From positions 1 through 64,000 of the forward strand of contig DASVQI010000006.1 of the NCBI GenBank assembly GCA_036389255.1: a stretch of DNA of 64,000 bases. Reading direction: 5' to 3'. Source of the stretch: JACVRN01 sp036389255. Lineage in GTDB: Bacteria; Acidobacteriota; Blastocatellia; Pyrinomonadales; Pyrinomonadaceae. Below the pieces are notes generated by a model. The model saw nothing but the letters and a program-made list of their open reading frames with translations, was not told the origin of the DNA and made no database searches. This document shows positions 1 to 7,919 of the stretch, in pieces; within the stretch, counting starts at the first letter, position 1, and each line of letters opens with the position of its first letter. Both the position numbers and the translations under genes were made by a program.

Positions 1-98
1 CATTAGCCGTTACAAGTTATCAAAGACTAGAACTCAGAGATGATAACAAAGAGAGGGGGATTAGAGTAGTGGCTCACTTTGGAACATGAACATGACGA

Positions 99-196
99 TT
101 CACCGCAGAGACGCAGAGAGACGCTGAGATTAGCGCAGAGAAAAGCATTCAACTCCTCTGCGTATCCTCGGCGTTTTTCCGCGTCTCTGCGGTGAA
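99..196. repeat. CCGCAGAGACGC dispersed palindrome, copy 1
   Basis: The left arm begins TTCACCGCAGAGACGCAGAG and the right arm ends CGTCTCTGCGGTGAA, so the element can fold into an imperfect hairpin with a looser middle part. About 40 bases of the left arm (from TCACCGCAG through GATTAGCGCAGAG) recur exactly, in reverse complement, at 2985-3029. The third copy is at 22337-22434. The 404 bases before trpD hold this element and the AT-rich repeat at 318-352. I see no convincing gene or strong promoter in the remainder. Confidence 0.85.
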
Positions 197-317
197 TAAA
201 TTTGAAGCGCACGGCCTGTTGCGATGAGGTGCTGGGTTGTGCGGTTCAAGGGGCAGGGTCGCCGTCAAGCTTTGGGAGAGCGGTCGCGGCGGCCTTGCTC
301 TTTATACAGGATTTTTG

Positions 318-352
318 TTTATTGAATCAATGAACAAATGAATCAATTCTCT
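318..352. repeat. AT-rich ATGAATCA repeat upstream of trpD
   Basis: This short stretch is made of roughly 7-bp units of the type ATGAACA/AATGAAT/CAATTCT and is partly self-complementary. Nearly the same sequence occurs as the arms and loop of the hairpin at 35420-35474 (in reverse complement, ATTGATTCAATGAACAAATG versus ATTGAATCAATGAACAAATG here). It therefore belongs to a dispersed family and is not a chance AT-rich patch. It lies about 50 to 100 bases before the possible trpD starts. Confidence 0.6.
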
Positions 353-449
353 CGCCTCGTTGCAGTTCCGTCCTTTTGTGTGATTCTATGAAAGTCGCTG
401 TTTCGTGCTAATAACCGTGCGCGAATCAATCTTAGAAGGCAAGGCAGCC

Positions 450-1538
450 GTGAGTAAACGTAAGCAGGTAATGTCAGAGGCCGCAGGCCCGGAGCCGCAG
501 GCGGGCCAAGGGAGCGAGCCCGTATCCTTTCGCTCTCTGCTGCTGCGCCTTGTACGCGGCGAAGACCTCCGGCGCGGAGAAGCCTCTCTGCTGCTGGATT
601 CGCTTTTGGGCGAAGAGGTGACGGAGGCTCAAATCGGGGCGGCGCTGGCGGCGCTCGCCGCAAAGGGCGAGACGATAGAGGAGCTTGTGGGCATGGCGGA
701 GGTGATGCGCGAGCGCGCCACACGGATACGCGCCCGCCATAGTACCTTCGTGGATACGGCCGGGACAGGCTCAAGCTCCGTCAAGACTTTCAACGTCTCT
801 ACGGCGGCGGCCTTTGTCACGGCCTCCGCAGGGCTGCCCGTGGCCAAGCACGGCAGCCGCGCCGTCACGAGCCGCACAGGGAGCGCGGACGTTTTAACAG
901 CGCTCGGCGTAGGCACTACGACCTCGCCGGAAGTGACGGAAAAGTGCCTCAACGAGATTGGAATCTGTTTCATGTTCGCGCCGCTTTATCACTCGGCAAC
1001 TGCGCGCGTGGCGGGAGTCCGCCGCGAGCTTGCCATTCACACGGTCTTTAACCTGCTCGGCCCTCTGACAAATCCTGCGGGCGCGCCGAGGCAGGTCGTG
1101 GGCGTGTGGCGCGCCGAGCTGGTCGAGCCGGTTGCGCGTGCGCTCGCCCTGCTGGGAACGGAGCGGGCGTGGGTCGTGCACGGCCTTGACGGGCTGGACG
1201 AAGTGACGACTTCCGGCAAGACTCGCGTGGCTGAGGCGGCACAGGGCCGTGTGTCCGTCTTCGAGATAGAGCCGGAAGACTTCGGCCTGCGGCGCTCAGC
1301 CCTTGATGGCATGCGCGTTGAAGACGCAGAGGCGAGCGCCCGCGTGGTGACGGCCATCCTGAGCGGAGAGCGGCGCGACCATGCGCGTGACCTAGTCGTT
1401 GCGAATGCTGCTGCGGCACTCTTCGTAGGCGGCGCTGCGGGGAATCTGAAGGATGCGGCTCGGCTGGCACGGGAGAAGCTTGAGAGCGGGGCCGCCGCAG
1501 CCAAGCTGGAAGAATTCATAAAGGCCACGAACGAATGA
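450..1538 (+). CDS. trpD: Anthranilate phosphoribosyltransferase
   Basis: TrpD transfers the phosphoribosyl group of PRPP to anthranilate, the second committed step of tryptophan synthesis in the cytoplasm. The protein has the family's glycine-rich PRPP loop in the form DTAGTGSSSVKTFN, followed by NVSTAAAFV and the KHGSRAVTSRTGSADVL segment that contacts PRPP and magnesium. About 362 residues is slightly longer than usual because of the N terminus. The frame stays open back to a GTG at 405. I prefer the GTG at 450 with an AGAAGG-like site just upstream, and the ATG at 471 is also possible. The stop overlaps the trpC start (ATGA). It is the first gene of trpD-C-F-B-A, and no trpE or trpG is visible upstream. 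Confidence 0.95.
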   Translation: MSKRKQVMSEAAGPEPQAGQGSEPVSFRSLLLRLVRGEDLRRGEASLLLDSLLGEEVTEAQIGAALAALAAKGETIEELVGMAEVMRERATRIRARHSTFVDTAGTGSSSVKTFNVSTAAAFVTASAGLPVAKHGSRAVTSRTGSADVLTALGVGTTTSPEVTEKCLNEIGICFMFAPLYHSATARVAGVRRELAIHTVFNLLGPLTNPAGAPRQVVGVWRAELVEPVARALALLGTERAWVVHGLDGLDEVTTSGKTRVAEAAQGRVSVFEIEPEDFGLRRSALDGMRVEDAEASARVVTAILSGERRDHARDLVVANAAAALFVGGAAGNLKDAARLAREKLESGAAAAKLEEFIKATNE

Positions 1539-2344
1539 CACGCCCGGACTTTTTAACCGCAATCCTCAGGCGCAAGAGAGAGCGGGTTGAGGCGGCCAAA
1601 CTCAAGCGCCCGCTTGAAGAGCTGTCATCGAGCGCCGCACGTGTGCGAGCAGTTTCACGGCCACACGCGCTTCGTCAGGCTCTTTCGCGTGAAGGTGAAA
1701 TCAACATCATAGCCGAGTTCAAACGCGCTTCGCCGTCGAAGGGATTGATAAACGACAACGTGTCGCCCGAAGCTGCGGCGAGGGCTTACGCCGGTGGAGG
1801 GGCCGCAGCCGTCTCTGTTCTGACCGAAGAGGACAGCTTTCTCGGCTCGCTCGAAGACCTGCGGGCGGTTCGCGCCGCCGTCTCTCTTCCGGTGCTGCGC
1901 AAGGATTTTATCTTCGATGAGTATCAGCTTTATGAATCTGCCGAAGCGGGCGCGGACGCGCTGCTTCTGATAGTAGCCGCTCTGGACGACGAGACTCTTC
2001 AGCGCCTGCGCCTCATCACGGAAGAGCAACTGGCGATGGACGCGCTCGTTGAAGTGCACACGCGGGAGGAGCTAAGCAGGGCGCTTCTGTCGGGGGCCAC
2101 GCTCATAGGAGTCAACAACCGGAACCTGCACACGTTTCAGGTTTCGCTGGAAGTCTCTGTGCAGATGGCCATGCAAGTCCCGCCCGGCGTTCTGCTCGTC
2201 AGCGAAAGCGGCCTGCGGAAGGCTGATGATATAGAGCGCCTTCGTGCGCTCGGCTACAGGGGCTTTCTGATTGGCGAGCAGCTAATGCGCGCGGCGAGCG
2301 CGGTCGAAGAGCTTAGGTCGCTCGTAAGCTCAAGGAAAGGTTGA
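1535..2344 (+). CDS. trpC: Indole-3-glycerol phosphate synthase
   Basis: TrpC closes the indole ring, converting carboxyphenylamino-deoxyribulose phosphate to indole-3-glycerol phosphate. The 269-residue TIM barrel carries the family segments in order: EFKRASPSKGLI (catalytic Lys on strand 1), VLTEEDSFLGSLEDL, LRKDFIFDEYQ (catalytic Lys), GVNNRNLHTF and SESGL near the phosphate site. It is a single-function enzyme; trpF is a separate gene four bases downstream. The start overlaps the trpD stop by four bases, which suggests translational coupling. Confidence 0.97.
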   Translation: MTRPDFLTAILRRKRERVEAAKLKRPLEELSSSAARVRAVSRPHALRQALSREGEINIIAEFKRASPSKGLINDNVSPEAAARAYAGGGAAAVSVLTEEDSFLGSLEDLRAVRAAVSLPVLRKDFIFDEYQLYESAEAGADALLLIVAALDDETLQRLRLITEEQLAMDALVEVHTREELSRALLSGATLIGVNNRNLHTFQVSLEVSVQMAMQVPPGVLLVSESGLRKADDIERLRALGYRGFLIGEQLMRAASAVEELRSLVSSRKG

Positions 2345-2348
2345 GGGT

Positions 2349-2978
2349 GTGACGCTAATCAAAATCTGCGGCATCACGAATCTAGCAGACGCTCTCATGG
2401 CGGCGCGAGCCGGAGCCGACATGCTCGGATTCAATTTCTACCGCAAGAGCCCGCGATACATTGCCCCGCGCGAAGCGCGCCGCATCGTGGACGAGCTTTC
2501 GGACGACGTCACGGCTGTCGGGCTGTTTGTGAATGAGGAGAGCCCTGAGCGCGTGATGGAGCTGGCGGACACGGCGGGAGTCGAGGCCGTGCAGTTGCAC
2601 GGTGATGAGTCGCCCGAATACTGCCGGGCGCTCGAAGGCCGCTTCGTCATTAAGGCCCTGCGTGTGCGCGAGGACTTCAAGCCGGAGAGCGCTAGGGATT
2701 ATGCGACCGAAGCTATCTTGCTGGACGGGTTCAGCCGGGAGGCTTACGGCGGGACGGGCAAGACCTTTGACTGGAACGCGGCACAACGGGCGAGCAGCTT
2801 TGTGCCTAAGCTTTTTCTGGCCGGAGGCTTGAGCGCGACGAACGTGGCCGAGGCTGTAAGATTGGTTCGGCCCTACGCGGTTGATGCGTGCAGCTCCGTC
2901 GAGCGCGCACCGGGGCTTAAGGACGAGGAGCGCCTGCGCTCCTTTATTAAAGCTGTGCGAGAAGTAGTAATGTCCTAA
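2349..2978 (+). CDS. trpF: Phosphoribosylanthranilate isomerase
   Basis: TrpF carries out the Amadori rearrangement of phosphoribosylanthranilate, feeding TrpC. The 209-residue barrel begins with the signature KICGIT, whose Cys is the general base, followed by GFNFYRKSPRYI, VQLHGDES, the catalytic Asp in LLDG and LAGGL at the phosphate-binding end. It starts with GTG. It ends just before a long CCGCAGAG palindrome that separates it from trpB, the only wide gap in an otherwise tightly packed operon. Confidence 0.96.
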   Translation: MTLIKICGITNLADALMAARAGADMLGFNFYRKSPRYIAPREARRIVDELSDDVTAVGLFVNEESPERVMELADTAGVEAVQLHGDESPEYCRALEGRFVIKALRVREDFKPESARDYATEAILLDGFSREAYGGTGKTFDWNAAQRASSFVPKLFLAGGLSATNVAEAVRLVRPYAVDACSSVERAPGLKDEERLRSFIKAVREVVMS

Positions 2979-2984
2979 TCTGGA

Positions 2985-3090
2985 AACTCTCTGCGCTAAT
3001 CTCAGCGTCTCTCTGCGTCTCTGCGGTGAGTGAATTTAACAGTCATTCACCGCAGAGACGCAGAGAGACGCTGAGGGGGCGCGGAGAATT
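2985..3090. repeat. CCGCAGAGACGC dispersed palindrome, copy 2, inside the trp operon
   Basis: The left arm (2985-3029) is the reverse complement of the left arm of copy 1 over about 40 bases. The right arm (3046-3090) restarts with TCACCGCAGAGACGCAGAG and then runs into GGGGGCGCGG, as in copy 3. The two arms pair over about 33 bases around a spacer of about 16. It sits between trpF and the trpB ribosome-binding site. In mRNA it would form a strong stem just before trpB. There is no T-run after it, so I do not call it a terminator. Confidence 0.85.
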
Positions 3091-3106
3091 GAATTCAGGA
3101 GTTAAA

Positions 3107-4315
3107 GTGAATCTCAATCAACCTGACGAGCGTGGATACTGGGGCGATTACGGCGGGCGCTTTGTGCCGGAAACCCTAATGGCTCCGCTTGAAGAGCTGA
3201 CGACCGCTTACTTTGAAGCGCGTGACGACGCGGGCTTTCAAAGTGAGCTATACACGCTGCTCAGAGATTATTCCGGGCGGCCCACGCCGCTCTTCTACGC
3301 CTCGCGCCTGACGGAGAGCGCGGGCGGCGCTCGCATCTACCTCAAGCGTGAAGACCTTTCTCACACGGGCTCGCACAAAATCAACAACGCGCTCGGTCAG
3401 GCGCTGCTGGCGCGGCGCATGGGCAAGCGGCGCGTGATTGCGGAGACGGGCGCGGGCCAGCACGGCGTAGCCAGCGCCACGGCCTGCGCTCTGCTCGGCC
3501 TTGAGTGCATAGTCTACATGGGCGCGGAAGATATAAGACGCCAGAGCCTTAATGTTTATCGCATGCGGCTTCTGGGCGCGGAGGTGCGTACGGTTGACGC
3601 GGGCTCGCGCACTCTGAAGGACGCGATTAACGAGGCGCTCAGGGACTGGGTGACGAACGTTCAGGAGACTTACTATCTTCTGGGCAGCGCGCTGGGGCCG
3701 CATCCGTACCCGCTCATAGTGCGCGACTTCCAGAGCATCATAGGGCGCGAGGCTCGCGCGCAGATACTCGAAAGCGAAGGCCGTCTGCCGGACGTGCTGG
3801 TGGCCTGCGTCGGCGGCGGCTCAAACTCCATAGGGCTTTTTCATCCATTTCTGGAGGACGAAGGCGTCCGCATGATAGGCGTCGAAGCCGGTGGGAGCGG
3901 GCCTGAGCTTGGCTTGCACGCTGCCAGATTCGACCCGCGCGGCGGAGGTGCGCGCGGCGTCTTGCACGGAACTATGAGCTACGTGCTTCAGGACGAGCGC
4001 GGGCAGATTGCGGGGACTCACTCAATCTCAGCAGGGCTCGACTATCCATCCGTGGGGCCGGAGCACGCCTTTCTTCACGATGCGGGGCGAGTCGAATACA
4101 CCTCCGCGACCGACGAAGAAGCGCTCGCGGCCTTCAAAAAGCTTTCCCAACTCGAAGGCATCATTCCCGCGCTCGAATCCGCGCACGCGATAGCGCACGC
4201 GCTGCGCCTGGCCGCAGAGCTTGGGAAAGGAGAGGTAATCATAGCCAACCTTTCCGGGCGCGGAGACAAAGACGTGAGCACTCTCGCGGACGCCTCCGTG
4301 GAGGCAAGAGCTTGA
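3107..4315 (+). CDS. trpB: Tryptophan synthase beta chain
   Basis: TrpB condenses indole with serine to give tryptophan, using pyridoxal phosphate. The sequence shows GYWGDYGGRFVPETLM at the N terminus, KREDLSHTGSHKINNALG with the PLP-binding Lys, AETGAGQHGVA, and the phosphate loop GGGSNSIG. The usual length is near 400 residues, and the GTG at 3107 (AGGAG seven bases upstream) gives 402. The frame is open upstream to 3026, but that part would be translated from the dispersed palindrome and has no TrpB similarity. The stop region overlaps the trpA TTG start. Confidence 0.97.
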   Translation: MNLNQPDERGYWGDYGGRFVPETLMAPLEELTTAYFEARDDAGFQSELYTLLRDYSGRPTPLFYASRLTESAGGARIYLKREDLSHTGSHKINNALGQALLARRMGKRRVIAETGAGQHGVASATACALLGLECIVYMGAEDIRRQSLNVYRMRLLGAEVRTVDAGSRTLKDAINEALRDWVTNVQETYYLLGSALGPHPYPLIVRDFQSIIGREARAQILESEGRLPDVLVACVGGGSNSIGLFHPFLEDEGVRMIGVEAGGSGPELGLHAARFDPRGGGARGVLHGTMSYVLQDERGQIAGTHSISAGLDYPSVGPEHAFLHDAGRVEYTSATDEEALAAFKKLSQLEGIIPALESAHAIAHALRLAAELGKGEVIIANLSGRGDKDVSTLADASVEARA

Positions 4316-5115
4316 GCCGCATCACGGAAACCTTCACGCGCCTTAAGACTGAAGGCCGCTGCGCCCTGATACCTTTCATAATGGCTGGCGACCCTGACCT
4401 TCGTACCACGCGAGAGCTGGTTGTTGAGCTGGCAAAGTCGGGCGCGGACATAATAGAGCTGGGCGTCCCCTTCAGCGACCCCATAGCGGACGGGCCGGTC
4501 ATACAGCGAGCCTCCATGCGCGCTCTGCGAAACCCCATCGGAGTCTCGCATGTTCTCGAAGTCGTGGACGACGCGCGACGTGAGACGGGCGTGCCGGTGA
4601 TTCTCTTCAGCTACCTGAACCCATTGCTGCGATTCGGCGCGGAGAGGCTCGGACAGGAGGCCGCACGCGCTGGCGTGGACGGCCTGCTTGTGACAGACCT
4701 CACGCCTGACGAATCGGAAGAATTCTACGAAGCCATGACGGGCAACGGGCTCGACTCTATCTATCTGGCGGCCCCGACTTCAACGGAGAAGCGACTGCGC
4801 CTGATAGCCGAGCGCGCAAGGGGCTTCATATACGCTGTCTCGCGCACGGGCGTCACGGGCGCGCGCGCGGAGATGAGCGCAGATGCGGAAAATCTTGTGA
4901 CACGCCTGCGCGCCGTCACAGACCTGCCCGTAGCCGTGGGCTTCGGCATCTCAAGCTCTAAGCAGGTGGCGGACGTGTGGCGCTATGCTGAGGGCGCGGT
5001 GGTCGGCTCGGCAATCGTGGCCGAGATGGAGAGAAGAGCGGGCGAGCCCGACTTTGTCAGCAGCATAGGAGAGTTCACGCGCGGCCTGCTGCCGTCCTCG
5101 GATGATTCCCTATAA
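4312..5115 (+). CDS. trpA: Tryptophan synthase alpha chain
   Basis: TrpA cleaves indole-3-glycerol phosphate to indole and glyceraldehyde 3-phosphate and channels the indole into TrpB. The 267-residue barrel contains the catalytic Glu in IIELGVPFSDP, the family signature GVPFSDPIADGPVIQRAS, the catalytic Asp in LLVTDLTPDE, and GFGIS at the phosphate end. The start is TTG, overlapping the trpB stop by four bases. It is the last gene of the operon and faces the oppositely oriented anti-sigma gene after seven bases, with no clear terminator between them. Confidence 0.97.
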   Translation: MSRITETFTRLKTEGRCALIPFIMAGDPDLRTTRELVVELAKSGADIIELGVPFSDPIADGPVIQRASMRALRNPIGVSHVLEVVDDARRETGVPVILFSYLNPLLRFGAERLGQEAARAGVDGLLVTDLTPDESEEFYEAMTGNGLDSIYLAAPTSTEKRLRLIAERARGFIYAVSRTGVTGARAEMSADAENLVTRLRAVTDLPVAVGFGISSSKQVADVWRYAEGAVVGSAIVAEMERRAGEPDFVSSIGEFTRGLLPSSDDSL

Positions 5116-5122
5116 GAGAGGT

Positions 5123-5905
5123 TTAGGACTTTGAGCCGAGCAGGTACTTAGCGCCGGTGGCTACGCGCACGCCGCCTGCGGGCTCAAGCGTCACGGCGAA
5201 GGTCTGGGCGTTGCGCCCTTCCGCCGGAATCTGGTCGCGCATCTCTGCCTGACCCGATTGATTCGTGGCAAAGACGCCGCCGGGTAACACCTTACCATCC
5301 GGCGTTATGAACCAGAGTTGATAGGCTTTGCCTGCGGGCGCGGGCGGCAGCCCGTCCGCGAAGAGCACGGCGCGGCCCGTCTGCCGGTCATAGGCCAGCT
5401 TGGCGCGTGCCTGCGGGGCCGTCTCTGTCCCCGCGAGCATCACCATATTTGAGCCGGGGGCCGAGAGCAGCTCTCTCACTTCGCGCTCTCGCGCAAGCTC
5501 CGCCTCGGCCTGATTCTTTCTCTGCCAGACTAAAAACAGCGAGACGAGAAGCGCGCCAATCAGGACTGACGCGGCAAGCAGCGCGCCCCAGTTGTACGAG
5601 GCTCTTCTGGGGACGAAGGGAAGCGGCTCCTTCTCTTTGAGCGGCTGCGTATCCGTCTCAGGCTGCGCGCTGGACTTCTGGTCTTCCGCCGCAACGGCGT
5701 CAAGGATGCGTGCGCGCAAGTGCGCGGGGGGCGTCGCCGCAGGAACAAGATGAGCCAGCATGGCTGCCGTGTCGCGCAGTTCTCTTAGCTCCGCCCGGCA
5801 CTCCGCGCAGTCCTCCAGATGCTCGCGCACGGCCCGCCCCTCGATCGCTTCGAGTGCGTCCAGCGCCTCAAGCTCAAGCATCCCTTTGTAATCTTCGTGA
5901 CTCAT
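5123..5905 (-). CDS. RskA-type anti-sigma factor
   Basis: This is a predicted membrane-bound anti-sigma factor of 260 residues. Near residues 29-36 it has the zinc-binding motif HLEDCAEC (H-x3-C-x2-C) of ZAS anti-sigma domains. One membrane helix lies around residues 109-130 (NWGALLAASVLIGALLV). The C-terminal half, with GKAYQLWFITPDGKVLPGG, matches the extracytoplasmic RskA domain. It follows the ECF sigma gene with a 29-base gap, so it should bind and release that sigma factor after a signal sensed outside the membrane. The signal itself cannot be read from the sequence. Confidence 0.9.
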   Translation of the reverse strand: MSHEDYKGMLELEALDALEAIEGRAVREHLEDCAECRAELRELRDTAAMLAHLVPAATPPAHLRARILDAVAAEDQKSSAQPETDTQPLKEKEPLPFVPRRASYNWGALLAASVLIGALLVSLFLVWQRKNQAEAELAREREVRELLSAPGSNMVMLAGTETAPQARAKLAYDRQTGRAVLFADGLPPAPAGKAYQLWFITPDGKVLPGGVFATNQSGQAEMRDQIPAEGRNAQTFAVTLEPAGGVRVATGAKYLLGSKS

Positions 5906-5934
5906 CCTGAGAACCTGATGACAACTTCCCTAAT

Positions 5935-6507
5935 CTACCTGCTCAAGAGTTCGCGCAGGCGAAGAAGGCCGGCACGCGTGCGCGTCTTGACCGTGCCAAG
6001 CGGCGTACTGGTTCGTTCCGCGATTTCTGTTTGTGATAACCCCTCGAAGTAGGCCAGCAACAGCGTCTGTCGCTGCTCTTCCGAAATCTCAGCCAGCGCG
6101 CGACGCACCCTTTCGCCCTCTTCAGACCTGACGGCGTCATCCGACGCGTCCGAAACCTTCTCCCACGGGTCGGGCGCGGCGCGAAGTGCCGTGCGCTCCT
6201 GTGCCGAGCGAGAGCGCAGCCTGTCAATCGCGCGGCTGCGCGCAATCGTGACCAGCCACGTGAAAGCCTTGCCGCGCGATTCGTCAAAGGCTGAAGCGCG
6301 CCGCCAGGTCTGTATGAAGACCTCTTGCAGCACGTCTTCGGCCTCTGCGCTGTCATGTAATATACGTAGCAGCAGGCCAAAAAGGATGGAACGGTAGCGG
6401 TCGTAAAGCTCTGCCAGCGCACCGGAATCTCCACTGGCGATGGCGCGCAGCAGTTCGGTATCGGACGTTGGCACGTGTTCGGGGCCTGTGCTTGACGCTC
6501 TCGACAT
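5935..6507 (-). CDS. ECF RNA polymerase sigma factor (SigK-like)
   Basis: The 190-residue protein has region 2 (ELYDRYRSILFGLLLRILHD, then AEDVLQEVFIQTW, then FTWLVTIARSRAIDRLRS) and region 4 (LLAYFEGLSQTEIAERTSTPLGTVKTRTRAGL). This is the standard two-domain ECF architecture. It is paired with an RskA-type anti-sigma gene downstream, as in the SigK group. The divergent neighbour encodes a secreted fasciclin protein, a plausible target of this sigma factor. The gene begins 152 bases from that neighbour's start. Confidence 0.95.
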   Translation of the reverse strand: MSRASSTGPEHVPTSDTELLRAIASGDSGALAELYDRYRSILFGLLLRILHDSAEAEDVLQEVFIQTWRRASAFDESRGKAFTWLVTIARSRAIDRLRSRSAQERTALRAAPDPWEKVSDASDDAVRSEEGERVRRALAEISEEQRQTLLLAYFEGLSQTEIAERTSTPLGTVKTRTRAGLLRLRELLSR

Positions 6508-6659
6508 CTGAATAAACCGCGTGGCGCGAGCCGGGGCCTTCCTCTATTTAAGCTGGAATATCCCGGAAAAAAATTAACCCAATCCGGTAACTCTGTGTGC
6601 TCCGTATATTGCGTGAACGCCACGGAAAATTCAACACGAGGAAGGTAAAAGGTAGAAAC

Positions 6660-7223
6660 ATGAAGAAATTAGTCGCAACGCTGCTCGTCGCAGTATCCGC
6701 ATTGACCCTTGGCTTGAGCGCCAGCGCGCAAGGCAACAATCCCATGGTAGGCGGAGCGCCGATGTATCGGAGCCGTGACATCATTGACAACGCCGTCAAC
6801 TCGAAAGACCATACGACTCTCGTCGCCGCCGTCAAGGCCGCCGGGCTCGTTGAAACGCTGAAGGGAAAAGGCCCCTTCACGGTCTTTGCGCCTACGAACG
6901 CCGCGTTCGATAAGCTTCCTGCGGGAACCGTGGACACGCTTCTCAAGCCGGAGAATAACGCCATGCTGAAGAGCGTGCTGACCTATCACGTGGTCGCAGG
7001 CAAGTACGATTCGGACAAGCTTATGAAGCTGATTAAGAAGGGCGGCGGCTCGGCCACGGTCAAGACCGTGAGCGGCGGCACGCTCACGTTCCGCATGAAC
7101 GGCATGAACGGCATAGCCGTCACCGACGAAAAGGGCGGAACATCAAACGTCTCCGTCGCCAACGTCTATCAATCGAACGGAGTAATCCACGTAGTTGACA
7201 CAGTGCTGATGCCCGGAAGCTAA
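6660..7223 (+). CDS. Secreted fasciclin (FAS1) domain protein
   Basis: The protein has 187 residues. Residues 1-22 form a signal peptide (MKKLVATLLVAVSALTLGLSASA). A single FAS1 domain follows, with DHTTLVAAVKAAGLVETLKG, the FTVFAPTNAAFDKLP motif, LKSVLTYHVVAGKY and the C-terminal VIHVVDTVLMP. FAS1 proteins act outside the cell in adhesion or binding; no enzyme activity is expected. The start is the ATG at 6660, because the upstream in-frame extension does not look like signal sequence. In mycobacteria, SigK-RskA controls the fasciclin proteins MPT70 and MPT83, and the same trio is adjacent here. Confidence 0.93.
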   Translation: MKKLVATLLVAVSALTLGLSASAQGNNPMVGGAPMYRSRDIIDNAVNSKDHTTLVAAVKAAGLVETLKGKGPFTVFAPTNAAFDKLPAGTVDTLLKPENNAMLKSVLTYHVVAGKYDSDKLMKLIKKGGGSATVKTVSGGTLTFRMNGMNGIAVTDEKGGTSNVSVANVYQSNGVIHVVDTVLMPGS

Positions 7224-7242
7224 TAAACCGTAAAGGCAGCTT

Positions 7243-7289
7243 TGGGAAAAAGGTGTCTCATCTTTTTTAAGAAGGAGACACCTTTCCCC
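7243..7289. terminator. Hairpin after the fasciclin gene
   Basis: The arm GGGAAAAAGGTGTCTC pairs with GAGACACCTTTCCCC across a T-rich loop (ATCTTTTTTAAGAAG). The stem is long but is not followed by a clean T-run on the plus strand. It sits 20 bases after the fasciclin stop and 27 before msrB, so it could end transcription or protect the mRNA end. Confidence 0.55.
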
Positions 7290-7315
7290 GCACCGATTAC
7301 CAAGAGGCCGTAGCC

Positions 7316-7831
7316 ATGAACAGACGCATCTTTCTCTCAAACAGCATAGCATTCGGGGCTGCGGCCATCCTCTGCGCCCCGTTACGTGCGCTTTCGTCTC
7401 AGGCCGGAGCAGGCGAGCAAGGCGACGGCACGCCCATCAAAAAGATTGTCAGGACGGAGGAAGAGTGGCGGCGCATGCTCACGCCCGAGCAGTTCTACAT
7501 AACCCGGCAGAAGGGGACGGAAGCGCCCTATTCGAGCCCGCTCAATAAAGTCTACGAGCGCGGGACGTTCGCCTGCGTCTGCTGCGACCTGCCGCTCTTC
7601 AGCTCCAGAACCAAGTTCGATTCACACACGGGCTGGCCCAGCTTCTGGTCTTCAATCTCCAAGCAGAACGTCATGGAAGAGGTTGACAACAGCCTCTCTG
7701 AGACGAGAACCGAAGTTCTCTGCGCGAGGTGCGATGCTCACCTAGGCCACATCTTCGACGACGGCCCCGAGCCGACCGGCCTCCGCTACTGCATAAACGG
7801 ACTGGCACTGAAGTTCGTCAAGAAACGATAG
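7316..7831 (+). CDS. msrB: Peptide-methionine (R)-S-oxide reductase, exported
   Basis: MsrB reduces the R-epimer of methionine sulfoxide in proteins. The domain spans about residues 45-170, with two zinc-binding pairs (CVCC and CARC), HTGWPSFWSSI, and the catalytic Cys in RYCINGLALKF; it is a Cys enzyme, not a Sec one. The N terminus (MNRRIFLSNSIAFGAAAIL) carries an Arg-Arg followed by a hydrophobic stretch and looks like a Tat signal, so repair probably occurs outside the cytoplasm. It is a single gene flanked by hairpins on both sides. Confidence 0.95.
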   Translation: MNRRIFLSNSIAFGAAAILCAPLRALSSQAGAGEQGDGTPIKKIVRTEEEWRRMLTPEQFYITRQKGTEAPYSSPLNKVYERGTFACVCCDLPLFSSRTKFDSHTGWPSFWSSISKQNVMEEVDNSLSETRTEVLCARCDAHLGHIFDDGPEPTGLRYCINGLALKFVKKR

Positions 7832-7844
7832 ACAGGATAAGAAG

Positions 7845-7914
7845 GAACTACTAAAGCAGACGACACGACACGAACATAAAAGTTTTCGTGTCGTGTCGTC
7901 TGCTTTAGTGGTTC
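7845..7914. terminator. 30-bp-arm hairpin between convergent msrB and cstA
   Basis: The arms (7845-7874 and 7885-7914) pair over 30 bases with one mismatch, around a 10-base loop. The arm sequence repeats in 7-bp steps (GACGACACGACACGAA). The element lies between two convergent genes, a position suited to bidirectional termination. It belongs to the heptad-built hairpin class seen throughout the window. Confidence 0.75.
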
Positions 7915-7919
7915 TTTCT

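Noticed and set aside
3026..3106. N-terminal extension of trpB starting at 3026
   Set aside because: The extension would be translated from the dispersed palindrome. A good ribosome-binding site precedes GTG at 3107, where TrpB similarity begins.
7316..7831. MsrB as a further selenoprotein
   Set aside because: The catalytic position is an ordinary Cys (RYCING) and the gene has no in-frame UGA.
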